DNA of 17,265 nt from an uncultured Burkholderiales bacterium. GTDB lineage: Bacteria > Pseudomonadota > Gammaproteobacteria > Burkholderiales > Burkholderiaceae_E. Each line of letters starts with the position of its first letter. The first letter of the stretch is position 1. The stretch is taken from NCBI GenBank assembly GCA_903898725.1, contig CAIUGQ010000520.1, positions 1-17,265 of the forward strand, given 5' to 3'. A model generated the notes under the pieces. It saw only the letters and a program-made list of their open reading frames with translations. It made no database searches and had not been told where the DNA came from. This document shows, in pieces, positions 5,699-14,462 of the stretch. Both the position numbers and the translations under genes were made by a program.

Positions 5699-8107
5699 TC
5701 AGTTCCGGACCGGCTTGCCGGTCTGGACCATCGACATCAGACGTTCCTGGGTCTTCGGGTGCGACAGCAGCGCGGTGAAGCCCTTGCGCTCGAGCGACAT
5801 CACCCATTCCTCGTCGACCATCGAGCCCGCCTCGACGTCGCCGCCGCAGACCACCTCGGCGATGACTCGCGCGCAGTGGTAGTCGTGTGCGCTGATGAAG
5901 CCGCCGTCACGCATGTTCACCAGCTGCGCGGTGATCGTCGCCAGACCGGCGCGGCCCATCACCTTGAACTGCGCGCGGCGCGGCGCACGCCAGCCGGCGT
6001 CGTGCATCGCCTTCGCCTCGCGCACCGCCTGGTAGAGCAGCTCGTTGCCGTTGAAGACGATCCGGTCGGTCTCCTTCAGGTAGCCCATCCGCTGCGCCTC
6101 GATCGCCGACTTGGAGACCTGCGCGGTGGCCGCGGCCGTGAAGTACTTCGACAGGAAGTGCAGCAGGTAGGCGTCGGGCGCGGCACCCGCCTCCTCGGCC
6201 GCCGAGCGCGCGCCGTGGGTGAGGCCGCCGCCGGCCGGCAGCAGCCCCAGGCCGATCTCGGGCAGGCCCATGTAGCTCTCGAGCGCGACGACGCGGCGCG
6301 AGCAGTACAGCGCGAGCTCGAGCCCGCCGCCCAGCGCCACGCCCGAGACCGCGGCGATCGTCGGCACCTGCGCGTAGCGCAGCCGCAGCATCGCGTCCTG
6401 CAGGCCCTTGACCAGTTCGGCGATCGCCTTCGGGCCACCCTGCATGAAGGCCGGCACCATCGCCTGCACGTCGGCGCCGTACGAGAACGGCTCGTCGGGC
6501 GACCAGACCACCAGGCCCTTGTACTGCCGCTCGGCGAGGTCCAGGCCGCGGAGCATGCCTTCGATCACGCCCGGGCCGATCGCATGGACCTTGGTCTTGA
6601 TCGACATGACCAGCACGTCGTCGACGCCGCGGCCGTCGAGCGTCCACAGCCGCACCGAGTCGTCCTCGTGCACGGTGTTGCCCGCCACGTGCGCATCCGG
6701 CGCGTTCGCGCCGCGCACCGACTGGCGGAACAGCTGCTTGTCGTAGACCGGCAGCTCGCGCGGCGCGACGAAGGCATTCGCCGACGGCGACCACGAGCCC
6801 TCGGTCTGGTGCGGGCCGCCGCGCGCGGCGACTGGGCCGTCGAGCACCCAGGCGGGCAGCGCCACCTTGGCGAGCGTGCGGCCGGCCTCGACGTCCTCGG
6901 CGATCCACTGCGCGACCTGCGTCCAGCCCGCGGCCTGCCAGGCCTCGAACGGACCTTCCTTCATGCCGAAGCCCCAGCGCATCGCGAAGTCGACGTCGCG
7001 CGCGCTGTCGGCGATCGCGGCGAGGTTGACCGCCGCGTAGTGCCAGGAGTCGCGCAGGATCGCCCAGACGAACTGCGCCTGCGGGTTCTTCGACTCGCGC
7101 AGCAGCTTGACGCGCTCGGCCGGGTCCTTCTTCTTCAGGATCCGCCCGACCGTCTCGTCGGCCTTGCCGCCGGCGGCGACATAGCCGCCCGAGGCCGCGT
7201 CGATCCGCTCGATCGTCTTGCCGGCCTTGCGGTAGAAGCCCGCACCCGCCTTCTGGCCGAGCGCGCCCTTCTCCACCAGGGCCTTGAGCACCGGCGGCGT
7301 CGCGTAGACCGCATCGAACGCGTCACCCTTGAGCGTCGACTGCAGCGTGCCGATCACATGCGACAGCGTGTCCAGGCCCACCACGTCCGCGGTCCGGAAG
7401 GTGCCCGACTTCGCCCGCCCGAGCTTCTCGCCCGTCAGGTCGTCGACCACGTCGACCGACAGGCCGAAGGCGGCGGCTTCCGCGATGGTCGCGAGCATCC
7501 CGTAGGTGCCGACGCGGTTCGCGATGAAGTTCGGCGTGTCCTTGGCGCGGACCACGCCCTTGCCGAGCGTCGAGACCAGGAAGGTCTCGAGCTGGTCGAG
7601 GATCGCCGGCTCGGTCGACGGCGTCGCGATCAGCTCGACCAGGTGCATGTAGCGCGGCGGGTTGAAGAAGTGCACGCCGCAGAAGCGCTTCTTGAGCGCC
7701 TCGTCGAAGCCTTCCGACAGCCCGCCGATCGACAGGCCCGAGGTGTTCGACGCGAAGATCGCGTGCGGTGCGAGCGCCGGCGCGACCTTGCGGTAGAGGT
7801 CGTGCTTCCAGTCCATGCGCTCGGCGATCGCCTCGATCACCAGGTCGCAGCCGCCGAGCGCGGCGAGGTCGTCCTCGTAGTTCGCGGGGACGATGAAGGC
7901 GGCGAGGTCGGGGTGGCCGAGCGGCGCGGGCGAGAGCTTCTTCAGGCCCTCGATCGCCTTCTTCGCGATCGCGCTCTTGTCGCCGTCCTTGGCCGGCAGG
8001 TCGTACAGCATCACGGCGACCTTCGCGTTGACGAGGTGCGCGGCGATCTGCGCACCCATCACGCCGGCGCCGAGCACGGCGACCTTGCGGACGATGAATG
8101 GGGTCAT
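5699..8107 (-). CDS. Bifunctional 3-hydroxyacyl-CoA dehydrogenase/enoyl-CoA hydratase (FadN-type domain order)
   Basis: An 802-residue fatty-oxidation enzyme. The dehydrogenase comes first: the NAD-binding GAGVMG is at 13-18, SNTSGLS begins at 120, and the catalytic His146/Glu158 pair lies in VHFFNPPRYMHLVE. NFIANRVGTYG follows at the start of the C-terminal dehydrogenase domain. The enoyl-CoA hydratase/isomerase domain is in the C-terminal half, with an oxyanion-hole region (FSYGADVQAM), GVALGGGLELAL and GLPEIGLGLLPAGGG carrying the two glutamates expected of active hydratases. This order is opposite to E. coli FadB, where hydratase is N-terminal, and matches Bacillus FadN and the common betaproteobacterial form. 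It converts 2-enoyl-CoA to 3-ketoacyl-CoA and hands product to the adjacent thiolase. It lies 46 bases after the DUF2147 gene and has a GGAG about 9 bases before the ATG. Confidence 0.94.
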   Translation of the reverse strand: MTPFIVRKVAVLGAGVMGAQIAAHLVNAKVAVMLYDLPAKDGDKSAIAKKAIEGLKKLSPAPLGHPDLAAFIVPANYEDDLAALGGCDLVIEAIAERMDWKHDLYRKVAPALAPHAIFASNTSGLSIGGLSEGFDEALKKRFCGVHFFNPPRYMHLVELIATPSTEPAILDQLETFLVSTLGKGVVRAKDTPNFIANRVGTYGMLATIAEAAAFGLSVDVVDDLTGEKLGRAKSGTFRTADVVGLDTLSHVIGTLQSTLKGDAFDAVYATPPVLKALVEKGALGQKAGAGFYRKAGKTIERIDAASGGYVAAGGKADETVGRILKKKDPAERVKLLRESKNPQAQFVWAILRDSWHYAAVNLAAIADSARDVDFAMRWGFGMKEGPFEAWQAAGWTQVAQWIAEDVEAGRTLAKVALPAWVLDGPVAARGGPHQTEGSWSPSANAFVAPRELPVYDKQLFRQSVRGANAPDAHVAGNTVHEDDSVRLWTLDGRGVDDVLVMSIKTKVHAIGPGVIEGMLRGLDLAERQYKGLVVWSPDEPFSYGADVQAMVPAFMQGGPKAIAELVKGLQDAMLRLRYAQVPTIAAVSGVALGGGLELALYCSRRVVALESYMGLPEIGLGLLPAGGGLTHGARSAAEEAGAAPDAYLLHFLSKYFTAAATAQVSKSAIEAQRMGYLKETDRIVFNGNELLYQAVREAKAMHDAGWRAPRRAQFKVMGRAGLATITAQLVNMRDGGFISAHDYHCARVIAEVVCGGDVEAGSMVDEEWVMSLERKGFTALLSHPKTQERLMSMVQTGKPVRN

Positions 8108-8153
8108 GGGGTGGGGCTCCGGCTGTCTTGGGATGGGTTCGGGGCGGCGACGT

Positions 8154-8606
8154 TCAGTTTTCTCGGACCCAGGTCTGGGTGCGGCCCAGCGTCGGGATGC
8201 CGACGTAGCCGCGCAGCTCGAGCTTGCGGCCGGCCTCGGCGAGCTTGACCTTCGCCTTGTAGAGCTTGCCGTTGTTCGGGTCGAGGATCTCGCCGCCGGT
8301 CCACTCGTCCCCGTCCTTCTTCAGGCCCGTCAGGATGGTCATGCCCTGCACCGGCTTGTCCTTGCGGGCGTCGGTGCATTTCTCGCAGACCGCGTCGGGC
8401 TTGTCGGTCAGGATCTTCTCGATGCGTCCGACCAGCGCACCCGCCCGCTCCTCGATGCGGATCAGCGCCTTGGCCTGCTTGGTCTCGTCGTCGATGCTCT
8501 TCCAGAGGCCGACCGGGGAGTCGGTGGCCTGGGCGAGCGCGGCCGGCGCGAACAGGCTGGCCGCCAGGGTGGCGCCAAAGGCGGCGCTGCGAAGGATCGT
8601 GCGCAT
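8154..8606 (-). CDS. Secreted DUF2147 protein
   Basis: A 150-residue protein with a clear Sec signal peptide: MRTILR, a hydrophobic stretch to about residue 20, and a likely cleavage after ALA near residue 25. The mature part matches the DUF2147 pattern: GLWKSIDDETKQAKALIRI, a GRIEKIL strand, GMTILTGLK, GGEILDPNNGKLYKAKV, and the terminal GYVGIPTLGRTQTWVR. It also has a C-x2-C pair (CEKC). It should be a small beta-barrel-like periplasmic protein. The molecular function of DUF2147 is unknown. It sits inside the fad operon (gaps of 42 and 46 bases) with its own AAGGAG, so co-expression with beta-oxidation is likely. A role in binding fatty acids or their derivatives in the envelope would be speculation. 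Confidence 0.9.
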   Translation of the reverse strand: MRTILRSAAFGATLAASLFAPAALAQATDSPVGLWKSIDDETKQAKALIRIEERAGALVGRIEKILTDKPDAVCEKCTDARKDKPVQGMTILTGLKKDGDEWTGGEILDPNNGKLYKAKVKLAEAGRKLELRGYVGIPTLGRTQTWVREN

Positions 8607-8648
8607 CGTGTGTCTCCTTGGATGTCGTGGGTGCGGTCGGCGCCGGGC

Positions 8649-10448
<1,800 letters not shown>

Positions 10449-10497
10449 CGTTGGACTCCTGGGATGGTCTCGTCGAGACGGGGGTTCGGTTCGGGGT

Positions 10498-11133
10498 TCA
10501 GGACGCCACGGCGCGGACGGTCCGGGCCGGGCGACGGTGGGGGACGGGGACCGCGTAGGACGCGATCAGCCTGTCGAAGGCACGCCGGGCGCGGGCCGGC
10601 GCATCGGCGCTCTCGATCAGCCTGGCATCGTGATGCAGCACCAGGATGACGCCGTACAGATCGAAGACGAGTTCGCCCGGATCGGTGTCGGCGCGCAGCT
10701 CGCCGGTCTCCATCGCCTGGCGGATCGCGCGGACCAGCTCGCGCTGCCAGGACTTGACCATGCCGACGAGCTCGTCGCGGACCGGGCCCGGGCGGTCGTC
10801 GTACTCGGTCGCGCCCGAGATCCAGATGCAGGCGCTGGCCGCCTCGACCGCGGTGCGGTCCAGCCAGTTGCCGATGATCGACCGCAGCCGCGCCAGGCCG
10901 CGCGGGGCCTCGAGGCCGGGCCGCAGCACGTCCTCGACGAAGCGCAGCTCGTAGGCCTTGAGCACCGCGATCTGCAGGTCCTCGCGCGAGCCGAAGTGCG
11001 CGAACACGCCGCTCTTCGACATGCCCATCCGCTCGGCCAGCGCGCCGATCGTCAGGCCCTCGAGGCCATCGCGGGCGGCGAGCTCGCAGGCGGCGGCGAG
11101 GATCGCGGAACGGGTCTGTTCACCTTTGCGCAT
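10498..11133 (-). CDS. TetR-family repressor of the fad operon
   Basis: A 211-residue regulator. The N-terminal DNA-binding domain is typical: TRSAILAAACELAARDGLEGLTIGALAERMGMSKSGVFAHFGSREDLQ (about 7-54), with helix-turn-helix recognition helix SKSGVFAHF. The C-terminal ligand domain contains conserved cysteine, tryptophan and tyrosine positions (ASACIWISGATEYDD), fitting the TetR_C type seen with acyl-CoA-responsive members. It is the promoter-proximal gene of the leftward operon, and two near-palindromic sites lie just upstream of its start. Autorepression relieved by acyl-CoA is the likely logic, by analogy with betaproteobacterial TetR regulators of fatty-acid degradation. The ligand itself is inferred. 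Confidence 0.9.
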   Translation of the reverse strand: MRKGEQTRSAILAAACELAARDGLEGLTIGALAERMGMSKSGVFAHFGSREDLQIAVLKAYELRFVEDVLRPGLEAPRGLARLRSIIGNWLDRTAVEAASACIWISGATEYDDRPGPVRDELVGMVKSWQRELVRAIRQAMETGELRADTDPGELVFDLYGVILVLHHDARLIESADAPARARRAFDRLIASYAVPVPHRRPARTVRAVAS

Positions 11134-11153
11134 CGGGTCCCAGGGGAAATAAA

Positions 11154-11165
11154 ACGAACGGTCGT
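11154..11165. promoter_or_regulatory. TetR operator candidate, proximal copy
   Basis: ACGAACGGTCGT is palindromic at 10 of 12 positions (ACGA...TCGT arms around a central CG). It lies 21 bases upstream of the TetR start codon. An almost identical copy occurs 18 bases further upstream. The position within the 5' leader suits a roadblock or tandem-dimer repressor site. Confidence 0.65.
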
Positions 11166-11171
11166 GCTTTT

Positions 11172-11183
11172 GCGAACGGTCGT
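11172..11183. promoter_or_regulatory. TetR operator candidate, promoter-overlapping copy
   Basis: GCGAACGGTCGT repeats the proximal site with 11 of 12 bases identical. It abuts the -10 box of the TetR promoter on the minus strand and so covers the expected transcription start. The 18-base period between copies (under two helical turns) suggests two dimers bound side by side. Confidence 0.65.
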
Positions 11184-11212
11184 ACTATTTCCGGGATTGC
11201 GCGGAGTGTCAA
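11184..11212 (-). promoter_or_regulatory. Sigma-70 promoter of the TetR/fad operon
   Basis: On the minus strand a perfect TTGACA (11212-11207) is followed by 17 bases and AATAGT (11189-11184), a 4-of-6 match to TATAAT. The two repressor sites follow directly downstream. This would drive TetR and, by read-through, the four fad genes. Confidence 0.65.
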
Positions 11213-11310
11213 CCGCGGCAGGACCGACGGCGGGTGGATTAGAGGCGGGGGTCTATTGGTGCAGTGCAGCGTCGCGCCCGTCGGGTGTCGGAGCCTTGCA
11301 TCTCGGCACG

Positions 11311-11339
11311 TTGACGCGCTGCATTGCCAGCGCTCCAAT
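11311..11339 (+). promoter_or_regulatory. Sigma-70-like promoter of the flavoprotein oxidoreductase
   Basis: TTGACG (11311-11316, 5 of 6), a 17-base spacer and TCCAAT (11334-11339, 4 of 6) form a plausible promoter. Transcription would begin near 11346. That is after the ATG at 11338 and about 25 bases before the TTG at 11371, which supports the later start. Confidence 0.5.
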
Positions 11340-11357
11340 GACCGCACCCGCCCGTTC

Positions 11358-11362
11358 AGGAG
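11358..11362 (+). promoter_or_regulatory. Ribosome binding site deciding the TTG start
   Basis: AGGAG is spaced 8 bases from TTG at 11371. No comparable site precedes the in-frame ATG at 11338. The choice also places the conserved Rossmann strand (DYLVKGCG) directly after the start, as expected for this fold. Confidence 0.55.
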
Positions 11363-11370
11363 TCGTCGCT

Positions 11371-12777
11371 TTGGCGCACACGGATTACCTCGTGAAGGGT
11401 TGCGGCGTGTCCTCGATGGGATTCGTCGACACGCTGCTCCGTGAAACCGATGCCACGGTGACGATCGTCGACCGCGGTCCGGCGCCTGGTGGCCACTGGA
11501 ACGACGCATACCCCTTCGTCCGCCTCCATCAGCCGGCCCCTTTCTACGGGCTGGCCTCGGGTCCGATCTGCGAAGCGCGCATCGACGCGCATGGGACGAA
11601 CGTCGGCCTGGCCGCACTGCCCTCGGGCCTGCAGGTCGCCGATCACTATCACCGGGCCATGACCGAGCGGTTCCTGCCGACCGGGCGTGTGCGTTACTGC
11701 CCGTCGAGCGAACTGACCGACGACGGCGAGATCGTGTCGCTGCTGTCGGGTCGGCGCGAGCGCGTCGAGGTCGCACGCCGACTCGTCGACGGTACGCACC
11801 TGGAAACGGTGATCCCGCTGACCCACCGACGCGCGTTCGCGGTCGAGGGCGGCGTCGAGTGCGTGCCGCCGAACGACCTGCCCAGGCGAGCACGCGCGCG
11901 CTCGCGGTTCACGATCGTCGGCGGCGGCAAGACAGGGCTCGATTGCGTGTCCTGGCTGCTGGACCAGGGCGCTGCGCCCGAGTCGATCACCTGGGTGTTG
12001 TCGCGCGACGCCTGGTGGAGCAATCGGCGGGCGCACCAGACCTCGGCGGCACTGTGCACGGGCACGCTCGAGATCATGGCTCGCCAGTCCGAGGCCCTGG
12101 CTTCAGCCGTTTCGGTCGACGACGTCTGCGAGGGCATGGAGGCCGCAGGCTCATGGCTACGCCTCGACCGTTCGGTCAAGCCGTCGATGTTCCATGCCGC
12201 AACCGTCACGGAAGTCGAACTCGACCGTGCGCGGCGGCTCGGCGCGCTCGTCCGCGAGGGCAAGGTGCGACGCCTGGAGCCCGGCCGGATGGAGATGGAA
12301 GGGGGGCCGCTCGCCGCGCACCCCGACACGCTGTACGTCGACTGCTCGGCCACCGCGTTGCCGGCCGGTGGCATCGGTCGCGAATCGGTGTTCGGCGACG
12401 GGCGCATCGACCTGCATTTCCTCCGCTTCCCGATGCTTTGCCTGAGCGTCGCGCTGACCGCATTCATCGAAGCGCGCGTGGACGACGAGGCGGCCAAGCG
12501 ATCGATGACGCGCGTGGTGCCGACGGTCGACACCGTGGAGGACTGGATGGACAGGTTCATTCTCAACGCGTCGAACCAGGCCGCATGGGCTGCGGACGAG
12601 CAGGTGTCCGGCTGGCTCGCCCGATGTCGGCTCGACCCTGTCGCGTCCATGATGCGGTCGATCCCGGTCGAGGATCGAGACACCAGTGCGCTGCGCGATC
12701 GGGTCCGGGGGCTGGCCGGTCCGGTCCTGGCCAACCTGCGGCGCTTGCGCGACGCCGACGTGGCAAGAACGGTCTAG
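11371..12777 (+). CDS. FAD/NAD(P)-binding oxidoreductase (flavin monooxygenase-like)
   Basis: With the TTG start this is a 468-residue protein with two Rossmann signatures. The first is an N-terminal FAD site with an unusual G-x-G-x-x-S motif (GCGVSSM, 10-16), an acidic ribose-binding Asp34 at the end of the second strand, and PGGHWNDAYPFVRLHQP just after. The second is a NAD(P)-type site, FTIVGGGKTGLDC (180-192). The layout is that of two-dinucleotide-binding flavoproteins related to Baeyer-Villiger or N-hydroxylating monooxygenases. I do not see their full fingerprint, so reaction and substrate are unknown. It is a lone rightward gene between the fad promoter and a convergent isomerase. Regulation may come from its own sigma-70-like promoter. 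An alternative ATG at 11338 would add 11 residues. Confidence 0.8.
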   Translation: MAHTDYLVKGCGVSSMGFVDTLLRETDATVTIVDRGPAPGGHWNDAYPFVRLHQPAPFYGLASGPICEARIDAHGTNVGLAALPSGLQVADHYHRAMTERFLPTGRVRYCPSSELTDDGEIVSLLSGRRERVEVARRLVDGTHLETVIPLTHRRAFAVEGGVECVPPNDLPRRARARSRFTIVGGGKTGLDCVSWLLDQGAAPESITWVLSRDAWWSNRRAHQTSAALCTGTLEIMARQSEALASAVSVDDVCEGMEAAGSWLRLDRSVKPSMFHAATVTEVELDRARRLGALVREGKVRRLEPGRMEMEGGPLAAHPDTLYVDCSATALPAGGIGRESVFGDGRIDLHFLRFPMLCLSVALTAFIEARVDDEAAKRSMTRVVPTVDTVEDWMDRFILNASNQAAWAADEQVSGWLARCRLDPVASMMRSIPVEDRDTSALRDRVRGLAGPVLANLRRLRDADVARTV

Positions 12778-12812
12778 CCCTCCAGGGCGCGGGGGCGACG
12801 CCGTTCGGACAG

Positions 12813-13418
12813 TTACCGCGCGCCGCGCTCGAGCTGCCGCTCGACGAACATCAGCCGGTCCTGGCCGTAGAACAGTTCGCCGTCGACGACATAGCTCGGT
12901 GACCCGAGCACGCCGAGCCGGATCGCGTCGGCGGTGCAGGCGGCGAACTCGGCCTGGACGTCCGGGGCCAGCGCCCGATCGAGCAGCGGCGCGGCATCGA
13001 TGCCGACCTCGCGCGCGATCTCGGCGAGCACCGCGCGGTCGGCGATGTCGCGGTCGTCGCGCCAGAGGGCGGTGAGCATCGCGGCCGACAGCGCATCGAC
13101 ATCGACGCCGGCGTCCTGCGCGGCGAGCAGCAGCCCCGACGGCAGGTCGCGGTCGCCGTAGTGATGCACCGGCTCGAGGATCACCGGCATGTCGAGCCAC
13201 TCGCTCCAGCGCTCGAGCTCGCGGCCGAACTGGTAGGCGCGCAGCGTCTGGCTGCGCTGGGCGAACGGCAGGCTGCCGGCCGCGGGCACCACCTGCGAGA
13301 GATCGATCGGCCGATGGCGCAGGCGGCGGCCGAAGCGCGCGGCCAGTGCGGTGATCCGCGGGGCACCGAAGTAGGCGTAGACGGAGCGGACGGAGTAGTA
13401 GCAGTCGATGGTCTTCAT
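12813..13418 (-). CDS. 2-hydroxychromene-2-carboxylate isomerase-like protein (DsbA/GST-kappa fold)
   Basis: A 201-residue thioredoxin-fold protein. The C-terminal signature GVLGSPSYVVDGELFYGQDRLMFVERQL is characteristic of HCCA isomerases, where it forms the cis-proline region and the glutathione-binding end. The N-terminal IDCYYSVRSVYAYFGAPRI aligns with the active-site segment of NahD-type enzymes. Ser12 takes the place of the catalytic serine, but the usual S-P becomes S-V and an aspartate is replaced by Ser9, so the substrate may differ. NahD-type enzymes isomerise hydroxychromene carboxylate in naphthalene breakdown using glutathione. No other aromatic catabolic gene is in the window, so the specific reaction is unproven. 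It starts 29 bases after the Bug gene and may be the last gene of that unit. Confidence 0.82.
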   Translation of the reverse strand: MKTIDCYYSVRSVYAYFGAPRITALAARFGRRLRHRPIDLSQVVPAAGSLPFAQRSQTLRAYQFGRELERWSEWLDMPVILEPVHHYGDRDLPSGLLLAAQDAGVDVDALSAAMLTALWRDDRDIADRAVLAEIAREVGIDAAPLLDRALAPDVQAEFAACTADAIRLGVLGSPSYVVDGELFYGQDRLMFVERQLERGAR

Positions 13419-13447
13419 GTGAGGGCTCGCGTGCGGTCGTTCGGCGC

Positions 13448-14425
13448 TCAGTTCGCCTTCAGCCCGGCCTTGCGGATCACCGGACCCCACTTCTCGTGAT
13501 CGGCGCGGATGATCCGCGCGAACTCCTCCGGTGTGCTGCCGACCGGCTCCAGCCCCTGCGCGAGCAGGGCCGCGCGCACCTCGGGGTCGCGCATGCCGGC
13601 CGCATAGGCCCGTGCGATGCGCAGGCGCTCGGCCTCGGGCGTGCCCGCGCGCACCATCACCCCCTGCCACGAGGCCGTCGCGAACTCCGGAATGGCGGTG
13701 GCGATGGGCTGAAGGCCGGGCGCGAACGCCTGCGGGCCGGGGCTCGACACGCCGAGCAGGCGGATGCGACCCGCCTCGGCCTGCGCACGCAGCGTCTGAT
13801 AGCTGTCGAGCATCAGGCCGATGCGGCCCTCCACCAGATCCGGCAAGGCGGCCGCGCCGCCCTTGTAGGGCACGACCGTGATGTCGAAGCCGCCGATGGC
13901 CGCCATCAGCAGCCCGCCGAGGTGCGAGCCGCCCCCGAGCCCCGAGGCCGCGATCGTCAGCTTGCCCGGGTTGGCCTTCGCCCATGCGACGAGTTCCGTC
14001 ACGTTCGAGACCGGCACACCCGGCCCGGCGGCGAGCACCAGCGGGATGTTGACCAGGAGCGAGACCGGCTCGAGGTCCTTGAAGGTGTCGTAGGGCAGCT
14101 TGTCGAAGGTCCAGGGGTTGAAGGCGAGTGCGGTGTACACGCCGACGACCGTCGCGCCGTCGGCCGGCGCGTTCAGCGCCGACTGGATCGCCGGGATGCC
14201 GGCGGCGCCGGGCTTGTAGTCGAGCAGCATCGTGCTGCCGAGCTCCGTCTCGACCCGCCTGTGGACGGTGCGCAGCATCAGGTCCGTCGTGCCGCCGGGG
14301 CCGGTCGGGACGATGGTGCGGATCGTCCGCGCGGAAGCGCCCTGCGCGGACCCGGCCCGCGGGAGGGTGGCGATCGCGGCGGCAGCGAGCCCGGCCTTCA
14401 GTGTGTCCCTGCGAGCTGTACGCAT
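13448..14425 (-). CDS. Bug-family periplasmic solute-binding protein (TctC type)
   Basis: A 325-residue protein of the tripartite tricarboxylate transporter receptor (Bug/TctC) family. The N-terminus has a twin-arginine-like signal (RRDTLKAGLAAAAIATLP, then AGSAQG), so export to the periplasm is expected. Family blocks are IVPTGPGGTTDLMLR, LLDYKPGAAGIPAIQ, YTALAFNPW, LTIAASGLGGGSHLGG, DITVVPYKGGAAALPDLVEGRIGLMLD and the C-terminal GLEPVGSTPEEFARIIRADHEKWGPVIRKAGLK. These proteins bind carboxylates or related small molecules, and many are orphans with no adjacent TctA/TctB membrane genes, as here. The start at 14425 is preceded by AAGGA about 10 bases away. A longer reading to 14530 would run into the selenide dikinase gene and spoil the signal peptide. 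The ligand is unknown. Confidence 0.92.
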   Translation of the reverse strand: MRTARRDTLKAGLAAAAIATLPRAGSAQGASARTIRTIVPTGPGGTTDLMLRTVHRRVETELGSTMLLDYKPGAAGIPAIQSALNAPADGATVVGVYTALAFNPWTFDKLPYDTFKDLEPVSLLVNIPLVLAAGPGVPVSNVTELVAWAKANPGKLTIAASGLGGGSHLGGLLMAAIGGFDITVVPYKGGAAALPDLVEGRIGLMLDSYQTLRAQAEAGRIRLLGVSSPGPQAFAPGLQPIATAIPEFATASWQGVMVRAGTPEAERLRIARAYAAGMRDPEVRAALLAQGLEPVGSTPEEFARIIRADHEKWGPVIRKAGLKAN

Positions 14426-14462
14426 GTCGGTGCTTCCTTGTGGTTGACCGGATCCTACTGCG

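Noticed and set aside
5672..8248. An 858-residue open frame on the plus strand opposite the hydroxyacyl-CoA dehydrogenase gene
   Set aside because: Its translation is low-complexity R/H/A/D-rich sequence typical of antisense frames in high-GC DNA, while the minus strand encodes a full recognised enzyme.
10467..10479. GTCTCGTCGAGAC near-palindrome in the gap between TetR and acyl-CoA dehydrogenase genes
   Set aside because: It is a single short copy with no similarity to the TetR operators and could arise by chance; kept only as a remark in the gene entry.
12813..13985. A 390-residue reading of the isomerase frame
   Set aside because: The N-terminal part is an off-frame shadow of the Bug gene. 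The isomerase fold begins at the ATG at 13418.
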